The position numbers and the translations under genes were made by a program. Shown here piece by piece: positions 1 through 5,981 of a stretch of DNA of 9,302 nt (its first letter is position 1; each line of letters begins with the position of its first letter). Source of the stretch: Deltaproteobacteria bacterium. Its GTDB lineage: Bacteria; Desulfobacterota; Desulfobacteria; Desulfobacterales; JAFDCJ01. The notes under the pieces are model-generated. The model was not told the DNA's origin and ran no database searches. It worked only from the letters and a program-made list of their open reading frames with translations. The DNA lies in contig JAFDDW010000042.1 of assembly GCA_019310665.1 (NCBI GenBank), forward strand, positions 1 through 9,302, given 5' to 3'.

Positions 1-600
1 ACTGCCCTTGCGGGGCAGGGGGTGCTGCAGGGAGTCGATATCGGTCAAAGCGGTGTCGCTGATAAACTGACCCAAACCCGCAAAAGCCTGCAATGGAATT
101 TTTTTCTGGCGGCGGCGATCTCCTATTTGCTGATGGCGGCGCTGTTTGGTAATTTCATCTATCCGTTTATTATCATGTTTACCATTCCGCTGGCAGCTGT
201 CGGCGGGTTGCTGGGGCTCAAAATGGTCAACCTTTTTATTGCCAATCAGGCCCTTGATATTCTTACCATGCTGGGATTTGTGATCCTTATCGGTGTGGTT
301 GTAAATAACGCCATCCTTATTGTGCACCAGGCCCTAAACAATATCCGCAATAGCGGGATGCCTTACCGCGAAGCTGTTCTCGAATCCACACGCACCCGGT
401 TAAGGCCTATTTATATGAGTGCAGCTACCAGCATATTCGGCATGCTGCCTCTGGTTCTGATTCCCGGACCGGGTTCTGAATTTTACCGGGGGCTTGGCAG
501 CGTGGTCCTTGGTGGGTTGGCAGTTTCCACCGTTTTTACCGTGTTCGTCATCCCGGCCCTTCTGATGTTTTTTATCAAAATGGAGAAAACCAATAGTTAG
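1..600 (+). CDS. RND efflux permease, C-terminal part (gene starts upstream)
   Basis: The reading frame is open from base 1 and ends at TAG 598-600, so this is the last ~199 residues of a protein that is normally about 1,000-1,050 residues long. The GTG at 22 is internal. The segment matches the final transmembrane bundle of AcrB-type (HAE1) inner-membrane proton antiporters. It has a hydrophobic helix after the second periplasmic domain (ISYLLMAALFGNF), two further helices, the signature GVVVNNAILIV, then TRLRPIYMSA and a last helix ending FVIPALLMFF. Compared with AcrB, the lysine of the proton-relay network (K940) is replaced by Asn in VNNAI, the R971 position keeps Arg, and the T978 position is Ser. 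Asn at the lysine position occurs in other HAE-like subfamilies. It would pump drugs or other amphiphiles together with a periplasmic adaptor and an outer-membrane channel, neither of which is in view. The substrate cannot be told. No clear terminator follows. Confidence 0.9.
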   Translation, partial: TALAGQGVLQGVDIGQSGVADKLTQTRKSLQWNFFLAAAISYLLMAALFGNFIYPFIIMFTIPLAAVGGLLGLKMVNLFIANQALDILTMLGFVILIGVVVNNAILIVHQALNNIRNSGMPYREAVLESTRTRLRPIYMSAATSIFGMLPLVLIPGPGSEFYRGLGSVVLGGLAVSTVFTVFVIPALLMFFIKMEKTNS

Positions 601-730
601 CCGGGCTGCTGTCTAAATTACAACGCAGAATTTGTATCCGGTGTTTAGCGATATTCGTTACTTTTAGCTTTCACCACCAAAGATGATCTCCACACTTTTT
701 GGGGAAGCGATTTATATCAGATTACCAGAT

Positions 731-779
731 GACATCCACAACAAATTGCAATTGTGTAAGCATTAGCCGACATCCACAA
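731..779. repeat. 11-base direct repeat GACATCCACAA (two copies)
   Basis: GACATCCACAA occurs at 731-741 and again at 769-779, 38 bases apart start to start. The first copy runs into a small palindrome, AATTGCAATT (744-753), inside the AT-rich spacer. The spacing and the AT-rich setting would fit a pair of regulator binding sites, but no promoter is clearly attached and chance is not excluded. Confidence 0.35.
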
Positions 780-972
780 TTCTTAATAAATAGATATTTC
801 GACATGAAATCTTAAACCACGTAAATAAGCTTAACAAAACAACTATATCCGAATGAAGTGCATCCAGCCCTGGGCAACAAATACCATGGTAAATTTGAAA
901 ATAGATAAATCAAATGATTTCTATAACACCGTATAAAAAAATGAATTAAGATCCGCATAGGAGATAATGATT

Positions 973-1158
973 ATGCTATCATTTAATATAACGATCAGAA
1001 AAACTATCCCCCCCCAAATCTGCTTGACACCAATCGCTTTGCTCTGCTATACAAGTAGCGTTTCAAGTAGAACAGTGAAACGCTGCCCATTATTGTGGTC
1101 ACTCTCCATTCGGACTAGGATGCCGTCAAGACTATCTCCTCTTCATTGCATCGGGTAA
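973..1158 (+). CDS. Doubtful small ORF, 61 residues
   Basis: An AGGAG ribosome site (959-963) lies 9 bases before ATG 973, and an in-frame ATG at 967 is also possible. The frame stays open to TAA 1156-1158. The predicted peptide (about 61 residues from ATG 973) is rich in Ser, Pro, Arg and Ile, with no helix or domain that I recognise. The good promoter (1024-1053) and the inverted repeat (1057-1084) lie inside it, which argues against protein coding. It is listed only because the ribosome site is good; most likely it is not a gene. Confidence 0.12.
   Translation: MLSFNITIRKTIPPQICLTPIALLCYTSSVSSRTVKRCPLLWSLSIRTRMPSRLSPLHCIG
1024..1053 (+). promoter_or_regulatory. Sigma70-type promoter with extended -10
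   Basis: A perfect -35 box TTGACA (1024-1029) is followed after 18 bases by TATACA (1048-1053). TGC just upstream of the -10 (1045-1047) gives an extended -10 element. Transcription would begin near 1060, about 610 bases before the inositol synthase start codon. It is the best promoter match seen in the spacer. It would drive either a separate small RNA or a long leader of the inositol operon. Confidence 0.55.
1057..1084. repeat. Perfect 9-bp inverted repeat at the predicted transcription start
   Basis: AGCGTTTCA (1057-1065) and TGAAACGCT (1076-1084) are exact reverse complements separated by 10 bases. The left arm starts 4 bases after the -10 box, so the repeat covers the expected start site. 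It could be an operator for a dimeric repressor, or a 5' stabilising hairpin in the transcript. There is no T-run after it, so it is not a terminator. Confidence 0.5.
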
Positions 1159-1343
1159 ACGCTTACCAGTACCAATTGCTGTCCAAATTATTCAGCCTGC
1201 TAAGTGTCGAATAGCGGATTTTAGACATAAACCGGCAAAGTTTAACAACCATACAATTTTGTTCCGCAAGCGCATTTTTCCGCCCGGCGGAAGAGGGCCA
1301 GATGAAACAAAAGATTGAAAGTACCAGGAGTTATTCATTTTAT

Positions 1344-1375
1344 TAGCGCTTTCCCCTATCATAGGGAAAGGGCTA
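1344..1375. repeat. Long imperfect hairpin
   Basis: TAGC (1344-1347) pairs with GCTA (1372-1375). After one mismatch, C1349 and TTT (1350-1352) pair with AAA and G (1367-1370). After a bulged C, CCCTA (1354-1358) pairs with TAGGG (1362-1366) around a TCA loop. This gives 13 base pairs in 32 bases. No T-run follows on the + strand. It is probably RNA structure in the leader if the region is transcribed. Confidence 0.4.
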
Positions 1376-1572
1376 TTTAAGCTCCCGCATTTGAGGCCGG
1401 CATCAATTCGTTTTATGCGATCTTCAGGGTGTTTCAACTACCAGCGCATTTATTCCCCACGGCTTGATTTACACCTTAAGTCCCGGTTAAGACTTCTAAT
1501 TTTTACCTGCGGATATTTCAATTCCCCTTAAGTTGCGAGCAAAAGCCTGAGTTCCCGGATTCAAACTTCATC

Positions 1573-1628
1573 CCGGTCAGCAGAAAAACTGCCTTGGGCA
1601 GAAGCTTCACCGGACTGTTTCTTTTTTT
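1573..1628 (+). terminator. Terminator-like hairpin with T-run, possible attenuator
   Basis: CCGGT (1573-1577) pairs with ACCGG (1609-1613), enclosing an inner stem CTGCC (1589-1593) with GGCAG (1597-1601) and a 3-base loop. A T-rich tract follows, with seven Ts at 1622-1628. The T-run begins 8 bases after the outer stem, so it is a weaker match than a textbook intrinsic terminator. It lies 26 bases before the ribosome site of the inositol synthase gene. That placement fits either termination of an upstream small RNA or attenuation of the inositol operon. Confidence 0.35.
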
Positions 1629-1654
1629 GTATCTATCCACACGTAACCATCAAT

Positions 1655-1663
1655 AGGAGGTGA
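1655..1663 (+). promoter_or_regulatory. Strong ribosome binding site of the inositol synthase gene
   Basis: AGGAGGTGA is a nine-base perfect complement to the usual 16S rRNA 3' end, 7 bases before ATG 1671. It fixes this start codon and suggests high translation once the message is made. Confidence 0.85.
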
Positions 1664-1670
1664 CCAATCT

Positions 1671-2801
1671 ATGGGTAAAATCAAAATCGCGATTGTCGGA
1701 GTTGGCAACTGTGTCAGCTCACTGATTCAGGGAATCCACTATTACCAAAACAAAAACCGGGAAGACGCCATCGGTCTGATGCACTATGATATGAATGGTT
1801 ATAAGCCCGGAGACATTGAAGTCGTTGCCGCTTTTGATGTCGACCAACGCAAGGTCGGCCGTGATGTGCATGAAGCTGTTTTTGCCAAACCCAACTGCAC
1901 GACGGTATTCTGTGCTGATCTTCCCCCCTCCGGAGTCACCGTTCGCATGGGTAAAATTTTGGACGGTGTTGCGGGCCATATGAAGGATTATCCCGACGAC
2001 CATAGGTTCGTTTTATCCGGGGAACCGGAGCCGACCTCAGAGGAAATCATCAAGCTGCTCAAGGAGTCCGGCGCCCAAATCCTCACCAACTATCTGCCGG
2101 TCGGCTCAGAAGAAGCTACCCGGTTTTATGCCGATTGCGCGTTGGAAGCCGGGGTTGCTTTTGTCAATAACATTCCGGTGTTTATCGCCAGTGATCCGGC
2201 GTGGGCCAAACGCTTTGCGGACAAAAACCTTCCCATCATCGGTGACGACATCAAGTCTCAGATGGGTGCTACCATCACCCACCGCATCCTGACCGATCTT
2301 TTCAAGAAGCGCGGCGTCAAATTGGAGCGCACGTACCAGCTCAATACCGGGGGTAATACCGATTTTCTCAACATGCTGGAGCAAAAGCGTCTGGCCACCA
2401 AGAAAGAATCCAAGACCGAGGCTGTACAGGCCGTGGCCGCCAGGCGTCTGGAGGACGAAAACATCCATATCGGTCCCAGTGACTACGTGCCGTGGCAGAA
2501 AGACAACAAGGTCTGTTTCATTCGCATGGAAGGCAAACTTTTCGGTGACGTGCCCATGAACCTGGAAATGCGCCTTTCCGTGGAGGATTCACCCAACTCA
2601 GCCGGTGTCGCCATTGACGCCATCCGTTGTGCAAAACTGGCGTTGGACCGGGGTCAGGGCGGCGTACTTGAGGCGCCGTCAGCCTATTTCTGCAAGCATC
2701 CTGCGCGCCAGTTCACCGACGATGAGGCCTTTACTATGGTCGAAGACTTCATCAACGAGAATAGTCACTTAAGCCTTAACAGACTGAAAAAGGTGAGTTA
2801 G
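1671..2801 (+). CDS. ino1: myo-Inositol-1-phosphate synthase (Ino1 type)
   Basis: This 376-residue cytosolic enzyme should convert D-glucose 6-phosphate to L-myo-inositol 1-phosphate through NAD-dependent oxidation, aldol cyclisation and reduction. The N-terminus carries the NAD-binding motif GVGNCVSS (residues 10-17) in a Rossmann fold. The family signatures follow: LPVGSEEA, FIASDPAWAKRF, GDDIKSQMGATITHR (191-205), the LNTGGNTDFLNMLE block (224-237), IGPSDYVPW, and DSPNSAG (306-312). The lysines of the GDDIKSQ and KESKTEAV regions correspond to the active-site lysine region of the family. Length and motif spacing match the short mycobacterial and archaeal type (about 360-390 residues), not the ~500-residue eukaryotic type. 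The start is fixed by a perfect ribosome site 7 bases upstream. The next gene uses inositol 1-phosphate, which supports the assignment. No frame damage is seen. Confidence 0.94.
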   Translation: MGKIKIAIVGVGNCVSSLIQGIHYYQNKNREDAIGLMHYDMNGYKPGDIEVVAAFDVDQRKVGRDVHEAVFAKPNCTTVFCADLPPSGVTVRMGKILDGVAGHMKDYPDDHRFVLSGEPEPTSEEIIKLLKESGAQILTNYLPVGSEEATRFYADCALEAGVAFVNNIPVFIASDPAWAKRFADKNLPIIGDDIKSQMGATITHRILTDLFKKRGVKLERTYQLNTGGNTDFLNMLEQKRLATKKESKTEAVQAVAARRLEDENIHIGPSDYVPWQKDNKVCFIRMEGKLFGDVPMNLEMRLSVEDSPNSAGVAIDAIRCAKLALDRGQGGVLEAPSAYFCKHPARQFTDDEAFTMVEDFINENSHLSLNRLKKVS

Positions 2802-2823
2802 GCCTTATTTCTGGAGAGCACCC

Positions 2824-2850
2824 ATGCAGCGGCCAAAGTTTAGGCCGTAA
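2824..2850 (+). other. Possible 8-codon mini-ORF with overlapping hairpin in the ino1-downstream gap
   Basis: In the 118-base gap after ino1, GGAGAG (2813-2818) precedes an ATG at 2824 that encodes MQRPKFRP and a stop. The arms CGGCC (2830-2834) and GGCCG (2843-2847) form a 5-bp stem within it. It could be a leader peptide or simple mRNA structure between two operon genes, but the evidence is thin. Confidence 0.15.
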
Positions 2851-2919
2851 GCTTTCGAATATTATGAAGCCGAAAAACGTCCCGCATGGAGTTGGGTGTT
2901 AGTAACGGAGATTAAGCAA

Positions 2920-4248
2920 ATGAGCATGAAGTGTCTGATCATCGCCGCCGGCAAGGGCCGCCGTTTACGGCAGCAGGGTGACAGCAAACCCCTGGTTCCT
3001 ATTCTGGGACGGCCCCTGATCGAACGGGTTATCCGTAGCGCTATAGAGGCCGGCGCCGACGATTTTTATGTGGTGACCGGATACCAGGAGGGGCGTATTC
3101 GCGCTTTTCTTGCCGCTCTGACCGGGCACCTGGGGTGTCGCATCACCCCTATTTTTAACCGGGATTGGGAAAAAGAAAACGGCCTTTCGGTCCTAAAAGC
3201 CAGGGAATACCTGAAAGAGCCCTTTTTGCTGCTGATGGCCGATCATCTCTTTGATCCGGCCATCGCCCGTGAGTTGATGGCGCTGCCTTTATCCGACGGC
3301 GAAATCGCCCTCGGTGTTGATCGAAATACCCGTAACTCCTGTATCGATATGGAGGATGTTACCCGGGTAAAAACCAATGGCGGTAAGATACTCAACATCG
3401 GTAAGGATTTGACGGACTTTAATGGTTTTGATACCGGCATTTTTAAGTGCACCTCTGCAATTTTCAGCGTGTTGGAGCACAGCGCAAAGCAAAATGGTGA
3501 CACCACCCTGTCTGCAGCGGTGCAGATGTTAGCTGGCGCAGGCAAGGCCAAAGCGGTCGAAATTAACGGTAGCTTCTGGATTGATGTGGATGATCCAGCC
3601 GCTTTTAACCGGGCAGAGGACGTGATTTTAACCAATTTGAAGGACAAAACCAACGATGGTCCGGTGGCGCGTTATATCAACCGGCCCTTATCGGTGATGA
3701 TTTCCCGTCGACTGGTGAACCACCGAATCACACCCAATCAAATATCGCTGTTCTCATTTCTATGCTCTGTGGTGGCCGCCGGCCTGTTTGCACTCGATGG
3801 TTATTTGGCCCTGTTGCTGGGTGGTTTTGTGGCACAATTCGCCTCGATTGTAGACGGCTGCGACGGCGAAGTGGCCAGGCTCACATATCAAAGCAGTCCC
3901 TACGGCGGCTGGTTTGATGCGGTACTGGATCGTTATGCCGACGCCTTCCTGCTTTTCGGTCTCATGTGGCACGCCTACGCCGATAGAACGGATGGCCTGA
4001 TCCTGTTGATCGGATTTTTAGCGATTATCGGCTCCTTTATGTTGAGCTATACGGCCGACAAACACGACAGCCTCATGCGCGACCGGATCAGTCATGGCAA
4101 AGGATTGCGTCTGGGTCGCGATATCCGTGTCTTTCTGATATTCCTCGGTGCCGTATTCAACCAGGCGTATTTGGCCCTGATTGTGCTTGCCGCTGTGATG
4201 AACATAGAAACCATACGCCGCCTGATCATCTGCCGGGATCATGGATAG
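2920..4248 (+). CDS. Bifunctional inositol-1-P cytidylyltransferase / CDP-inositol phosphotransferase (IPCT-DIPPS type)
   Basis: This is a two-domain fusion of 442 residues. Residues 1-~240 form a nucleotidyltransferase: AAGKGRRL (9-16), Lys23-Pro24, VVTGYQ, the metal-binding MADH (106-109), and FWIDVDDPAAF near the domain end. Residues ~255-442 form a membrane CDP-alcohol phosphotransferase with the complete signature D312, D315-G316, A319-R320, G329, D333 and D337, and several hydrophobic helices. In characterised fusions of this form, CTP and L-myo-inositol 1-phosphate give CDP-inositol. The second domain transfers phosphoinositol to another inositol 1-phosphate, forming phosphorylated di-myo-inositol phosphate. 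The adjacent ino1 supports the inositol substrate. A lipid acceptor or a different phosphorylated alcohol remains possible. I chose ATG 2920 because GGAG (2907-2910) lies 9 bases before it; the in-frame GTG at 2896 has no comparable site. The 3' end overlaps the HD gene by 8 bases. Confidence 0.82.
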   Translation: MSMKCLIIAAGKGRRLRQQGDSKPLVPILGRPLIERVIRSAIEAGADDFYVVTGYQEGRIRAFLAALTGHLGCRITPIFNRDWEKENGLSVLKAREYLKEPFLLLMADHLFDPAIARELMALPLSDGEIALGVDRNTRNSCIDMEDVTRVKTNGGKILNIGKDLTDFNGFDTGIFKCTSAIFSVLEHSAKQNGDTTLSAAVQMLAGAGKAKAVEINGSFWIDVDDPAAFNRAEDVILTNLKDKTNDGPVARYINRPLSVMISRRLVNHRITPNQISLFSFLCSVVAAGLFALDGYLALLLGGFVAQFASIVDGCDGEVARLTYQSSPYGGWFDAVLDRYADAFLLFGLMWHAYADRTDGLILLIGFLAIIGSFMLSYTADKHDSLMRDRISHGKGLRLGRDIRVFLIFLGAVFNQAYLALIVLAAVMNIETIRRLIICRDHG

Positions 4249-4813
4249 CATCGACTGCGCCAAACAAAGAATCCGAGAGATTATTGCAGGCTCCCGGGTG
4301 CCGGAAGACCCGCGTCATGCCGAAAACACCCTCAAGTGGCTGTTCAGACTTGAGCCCCAAGCCGACCCGGCGTTGCAGATCGCGGCACTGGCCCATGATA
4401 TCGACAGGGCTGTTGAGACCCGTAAAGTGCGCCGCGAAGATTTTACTGATTATAATGAGTTTAAGGCCGCTCATGCCCGCAACGGAGCAGCGATTCTGAG
4501 GGAGATCCTGGATAAGTGCGGTGTGGCCACGTCTGTTGCCGATGAAGCTTGCCGCTTGGGAACACTGCATGAGGTGGGCGGCGATCTCCGTTCCGATCTG
4601 CTCCAGGACGCGGACAGTATATCCTTTTTTGAGGTCAATATGCCCCTGTACTACCAGCGCGAAGGCTGGGAGGAGACCCGGCGCCGTTGCAGCTGGGGCT
4701 ATCGACGTCTCTCGGGGCGGATGAAAAAGATCGCCCGGCGCCTAACATACGATGACGAAGCACTGACTCGCCTGCTAAAGGAGGCCATTCGGCAAGCCTG
4801 TCTAAAAGATTGA
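4241..4813 (+). CDS. HD-domain phosphohydrolase of the inositol cluster
   Basis: This is a 190-residue soluble protein without signal peptide or membrane helix. It shows the HD metal-dependent phosphohydrolase pattern: H26, H52-D53 (ALAHDID), H78, H110 (TLHEVGGD) and D123/D125 (LLQDADSISFFEVN). The extra histidines at 78 and 110 suggest a two-metal centre. The C-terminal third is rich in Arg and Lys. It starts 8 bases inside the preceding fusion gene, so the two are probably translationally coupled. No close characterised homologue comes to mind. HD proteins usually hydrolyse phosphomonoesters or nucleotides, so the context makes it a candidate phosphatase for the product of the fusion enzyme. 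That role is an inference. A nucleotidase or signalling role is also possible. Confidence 0.75.
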   Translation: MDSIDCAKQRIREIIAGSRVPEDPRHAENTLKWLFRLEPQADPALQIAALAHDIDRAVETRKVRREDFTDYNEFKAAHARNGAAILREILDKCGVATSVADEACRLGTLHEVGGDLRSDLLQDADSISFFEVNMPLYYQREGWEETRRRCSWGYRRLSGRMKKIARRLTYDDEALTRLLKEAIRQACLKD

Positions 4814-4821
4814 TCATATCC

Positions 4822-4840
4822 GGCTGTTATAATGGCAGCC
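4822..4840 (+). promoter_or_regulatory. recA promoter -10 with overlapping inverted repeat (candidate SOS operator)
   Basis: A perfect -10 box TATAAT (4828-4833) carries a TG element at 4825-4826, which makes an extended -10. No good -35 box is visible at 17-18 bases, as expected for some extended -10 promoters. Arms GGCTG (4822-4826) and CAGCC (4836-4840) are exact reverse complements with a 9-base spacer centred on the -10. Within it, CTGT-N7-GCAG resembles but does not match the E. coli LexA box CTGT-N8-ACAG. LexA motifs vary among deltaproteobacteria, so this is a candidate operator only. Confidence 0.45.
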
Positions 4841-4852
4841 TGGGAGGATATC

Positions 4853-5869
4853 ATGAATATTCCCACTGACAAACAAAAGGCGCTGGAATCCGCCATGATT
4901 CAGATCGAACGGCAGTTCGGCAAAGGCTCTATCATGAAGCTGGGGAACCAGGCGGTTCTCGATGTGCCGGTCATATCGAGCGGCTCCCTGGCACTGGACA
5001 AGGCGCTGGGGACCGGGGGACTTCCCCGGGGCAGGGTCTGTGAAATTTTCGGTCCGGAAGCATCCGGTAAAACAACCCTTGCGCTTCACGCGGTTGCCGA
5101 GGCTCAGAAACAAGGCGGTATTGCAGCTTTTATAGATGCCGAGCATGCCCTTGACACGGCCTATGCCAAGAAACTCGGTCTGAATTGCGACGAGCTTTTG
5201 GTTGCCCAGCCCGATACCGGGGAACAGGCCCTTGAGATTACGGATATGCTGATCAGAAGCGGAGCCATCGACATCATCGTTATCGACTCAGTCGCAGCCC
5301 TTGTTCCCAGAGCAGAAATCGAAGGCGAGATGGGAGATTCGCATATGGGGCTTCAGGCGCGTCTGATGTCTCAGGCCTTAAGAAAGCTTGCCGGAACGAT
5401 AAGCAAGACCCTGACCGCGGTTATTTTCATTAACCAGATCCGCATGAAAATAGGCGTTGTTTTCGGAAACCCGGAGACAACCCCCGGCGGAAGAGCGCTT
5501 AAGTTCTATGCTTCGGTCAGGCTCGATATCAGGCGCATTGGCGCGATCAAAGACGGCCAGGAGACCGTGGGAAACCGCACCCGGGTAAAAGTTGTTAAAA
5601 ACAAGCTGGCGCCGCCTTTCAAGGAGGCGGAATTTGACATCATGTACGGTGAAGGCATATCGAAGACCGGGGATCTGATTGACGTTGGAGTGGATGCCGG
5701 CATTATCGAAAAAAGCGGTTCCTGGTATTCATATAACGGAGAACGGATAGGCCAGGGCCGAAACAACGTAAAAAAATTCTTAATGGAAAATCCGGACATC
5801 TGCAATGCGGTGTCGGTCAAACTCAAAGATGTCCTGGGGCTCTCCGGAGGGGCGAATCAAAACGTTTAG
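4853..5869 (+). CDS. recA: Recombinase RecA
   Basis: RecA forms ATP-dependent filaments on single-stranded DNA, drives homologous pairing and strand exchange, and triggers LexA self-cleavage in the SOS response. The 338-residue protein has the N-terminal oligomerisation segment (ALESAMIQIERQFGKGSIM), Walker A GPEASGKT (67-74), Walker B IIVIDS with D145, the MAW-region block GEMGDSHMGLQARLMSQALR, and the signature NQIRMKIGVVFGNPETTPGG followed by ALKFYASVRLDIRR. Ser at the fourth P-loop position is Ala (E. coli GPESSGKT), a common variant. I chose ATG 4853 because GGAGG (4843-4847) lies 5 bases upstream. The ATG at 4832 would add seven residues, lies within the -10 box, and is unlikely. The C-terminus is short and ends GGANQNV without the acidic tail of E. 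coli RecA. No recX follows directly. Confidence 0.97.
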   Translation: MNIPTDKQKALESAMIQIERQFGKGSIMKLGNQAVLDVPVISSGSLALDKALGTGGLPRGRVCEIFGPEASGKTTLALHAVAEAQKQGGIAAFIDAEHALDTAYAKKLGLNCDELLVAQPDTGEQALEITDMLIRSGAIDIIVIDSVAALVPRAEIEGEMGDSHMGLQARLMSQALRKLAGTISKTLTAVIFINQIRMKIGVVFGNPETTPGGRALKFYASVRLDIRRIGAIKDGQETVGNRTRVKVVKNKLAPPFKEAEFDIMYGEGISKTGDLIDVGVDAGIIEKSGSWYSYNGERIGQGRNNVKKFLMENPDICNAVSVKLKDVLGLSGGANQNV

Positions 5870-5981
5870 AATGATTTGCTTTTATTTGTTTCTTAACCAA
5901 CGCCGGGCCATAAACAGACCAGATTTAGAAATTATTGAAAATCAGCAAATCTGTCAAACTCATTATGCGAGGTAGCAGTTC

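Larger units (their letters stand above)
601..1670. other. Long intergenic region without a convincing gene; regulatory leader candidate
   Basis: About 1,070 bases separate the RND gene from the inositol synthase gene. Bases 601-1000 are visibly AT-rich compared with the flanking genes. The remainder holds a strong promoter-like sequence (1024-1053), several inverted repeats (1057-1084, 1154-1167, 1278-1292, 1344-1375, 1478-1495) and a terminator-like hairpin (1573-1628). Open frames on both strands are short and show no recognisable protein family. I see no tRNA, no known riboswitch class and no transposon ends. Possible contents are a long 5' leader of the inositol operon, a small RNA, or an eroded gene. 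Confidence 0.6.

Noticed and set aside
881..892. Palindrome TACCATGGTA as an operator
   Set aside because: It is short and not linked to a convincing promoter; such 10-base palindromes are expected by chance.
1278..1292. GC-rich hairpin TTCCGCC-C-GGCGGAA as a terminator
   Set aside because: The T-run lies before the stem on the + strand, and A residues follow it on the - strand, so it fits a terminator in neither direction.
1079..1315. Open frame on the + strand without a start codon (begins after TGA 1076-1078)
   Set aside because: There is no ATG/GTG start near its beginning, no ribosome site and no recognisable domain. It could be a decayed gene, but nothing supports that.
1192..1437. 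81-residue open frame on the - strand in the spacer
   Set aside because: It begins with TTG, has no good ribosome site, contains the hairpins at 1278-1292 and 1344-1375, and shows no recognisable family.
2896..2919. Upstream GTG start for the fusion gene
   Set aside because: It has no ribosome site and adds eight residues before the conserved nucleotidyltransferase start; ATG 2920 has GGAG 9 bases upstream.
4832..4852. Upstream ATG start for recA
   Set aside because: It overlaps the perfect -10 box and lies upstream of the strong ribosome site that serves ATG 4853.
5870..5981. Terminator or clear promoter between recA and ftsH
   Set aside because: Only scattered inverted 7-mers (GATTTGC with GCAAATC) and a TTGAAA without a well-spaced -10 were found; nothing firm.
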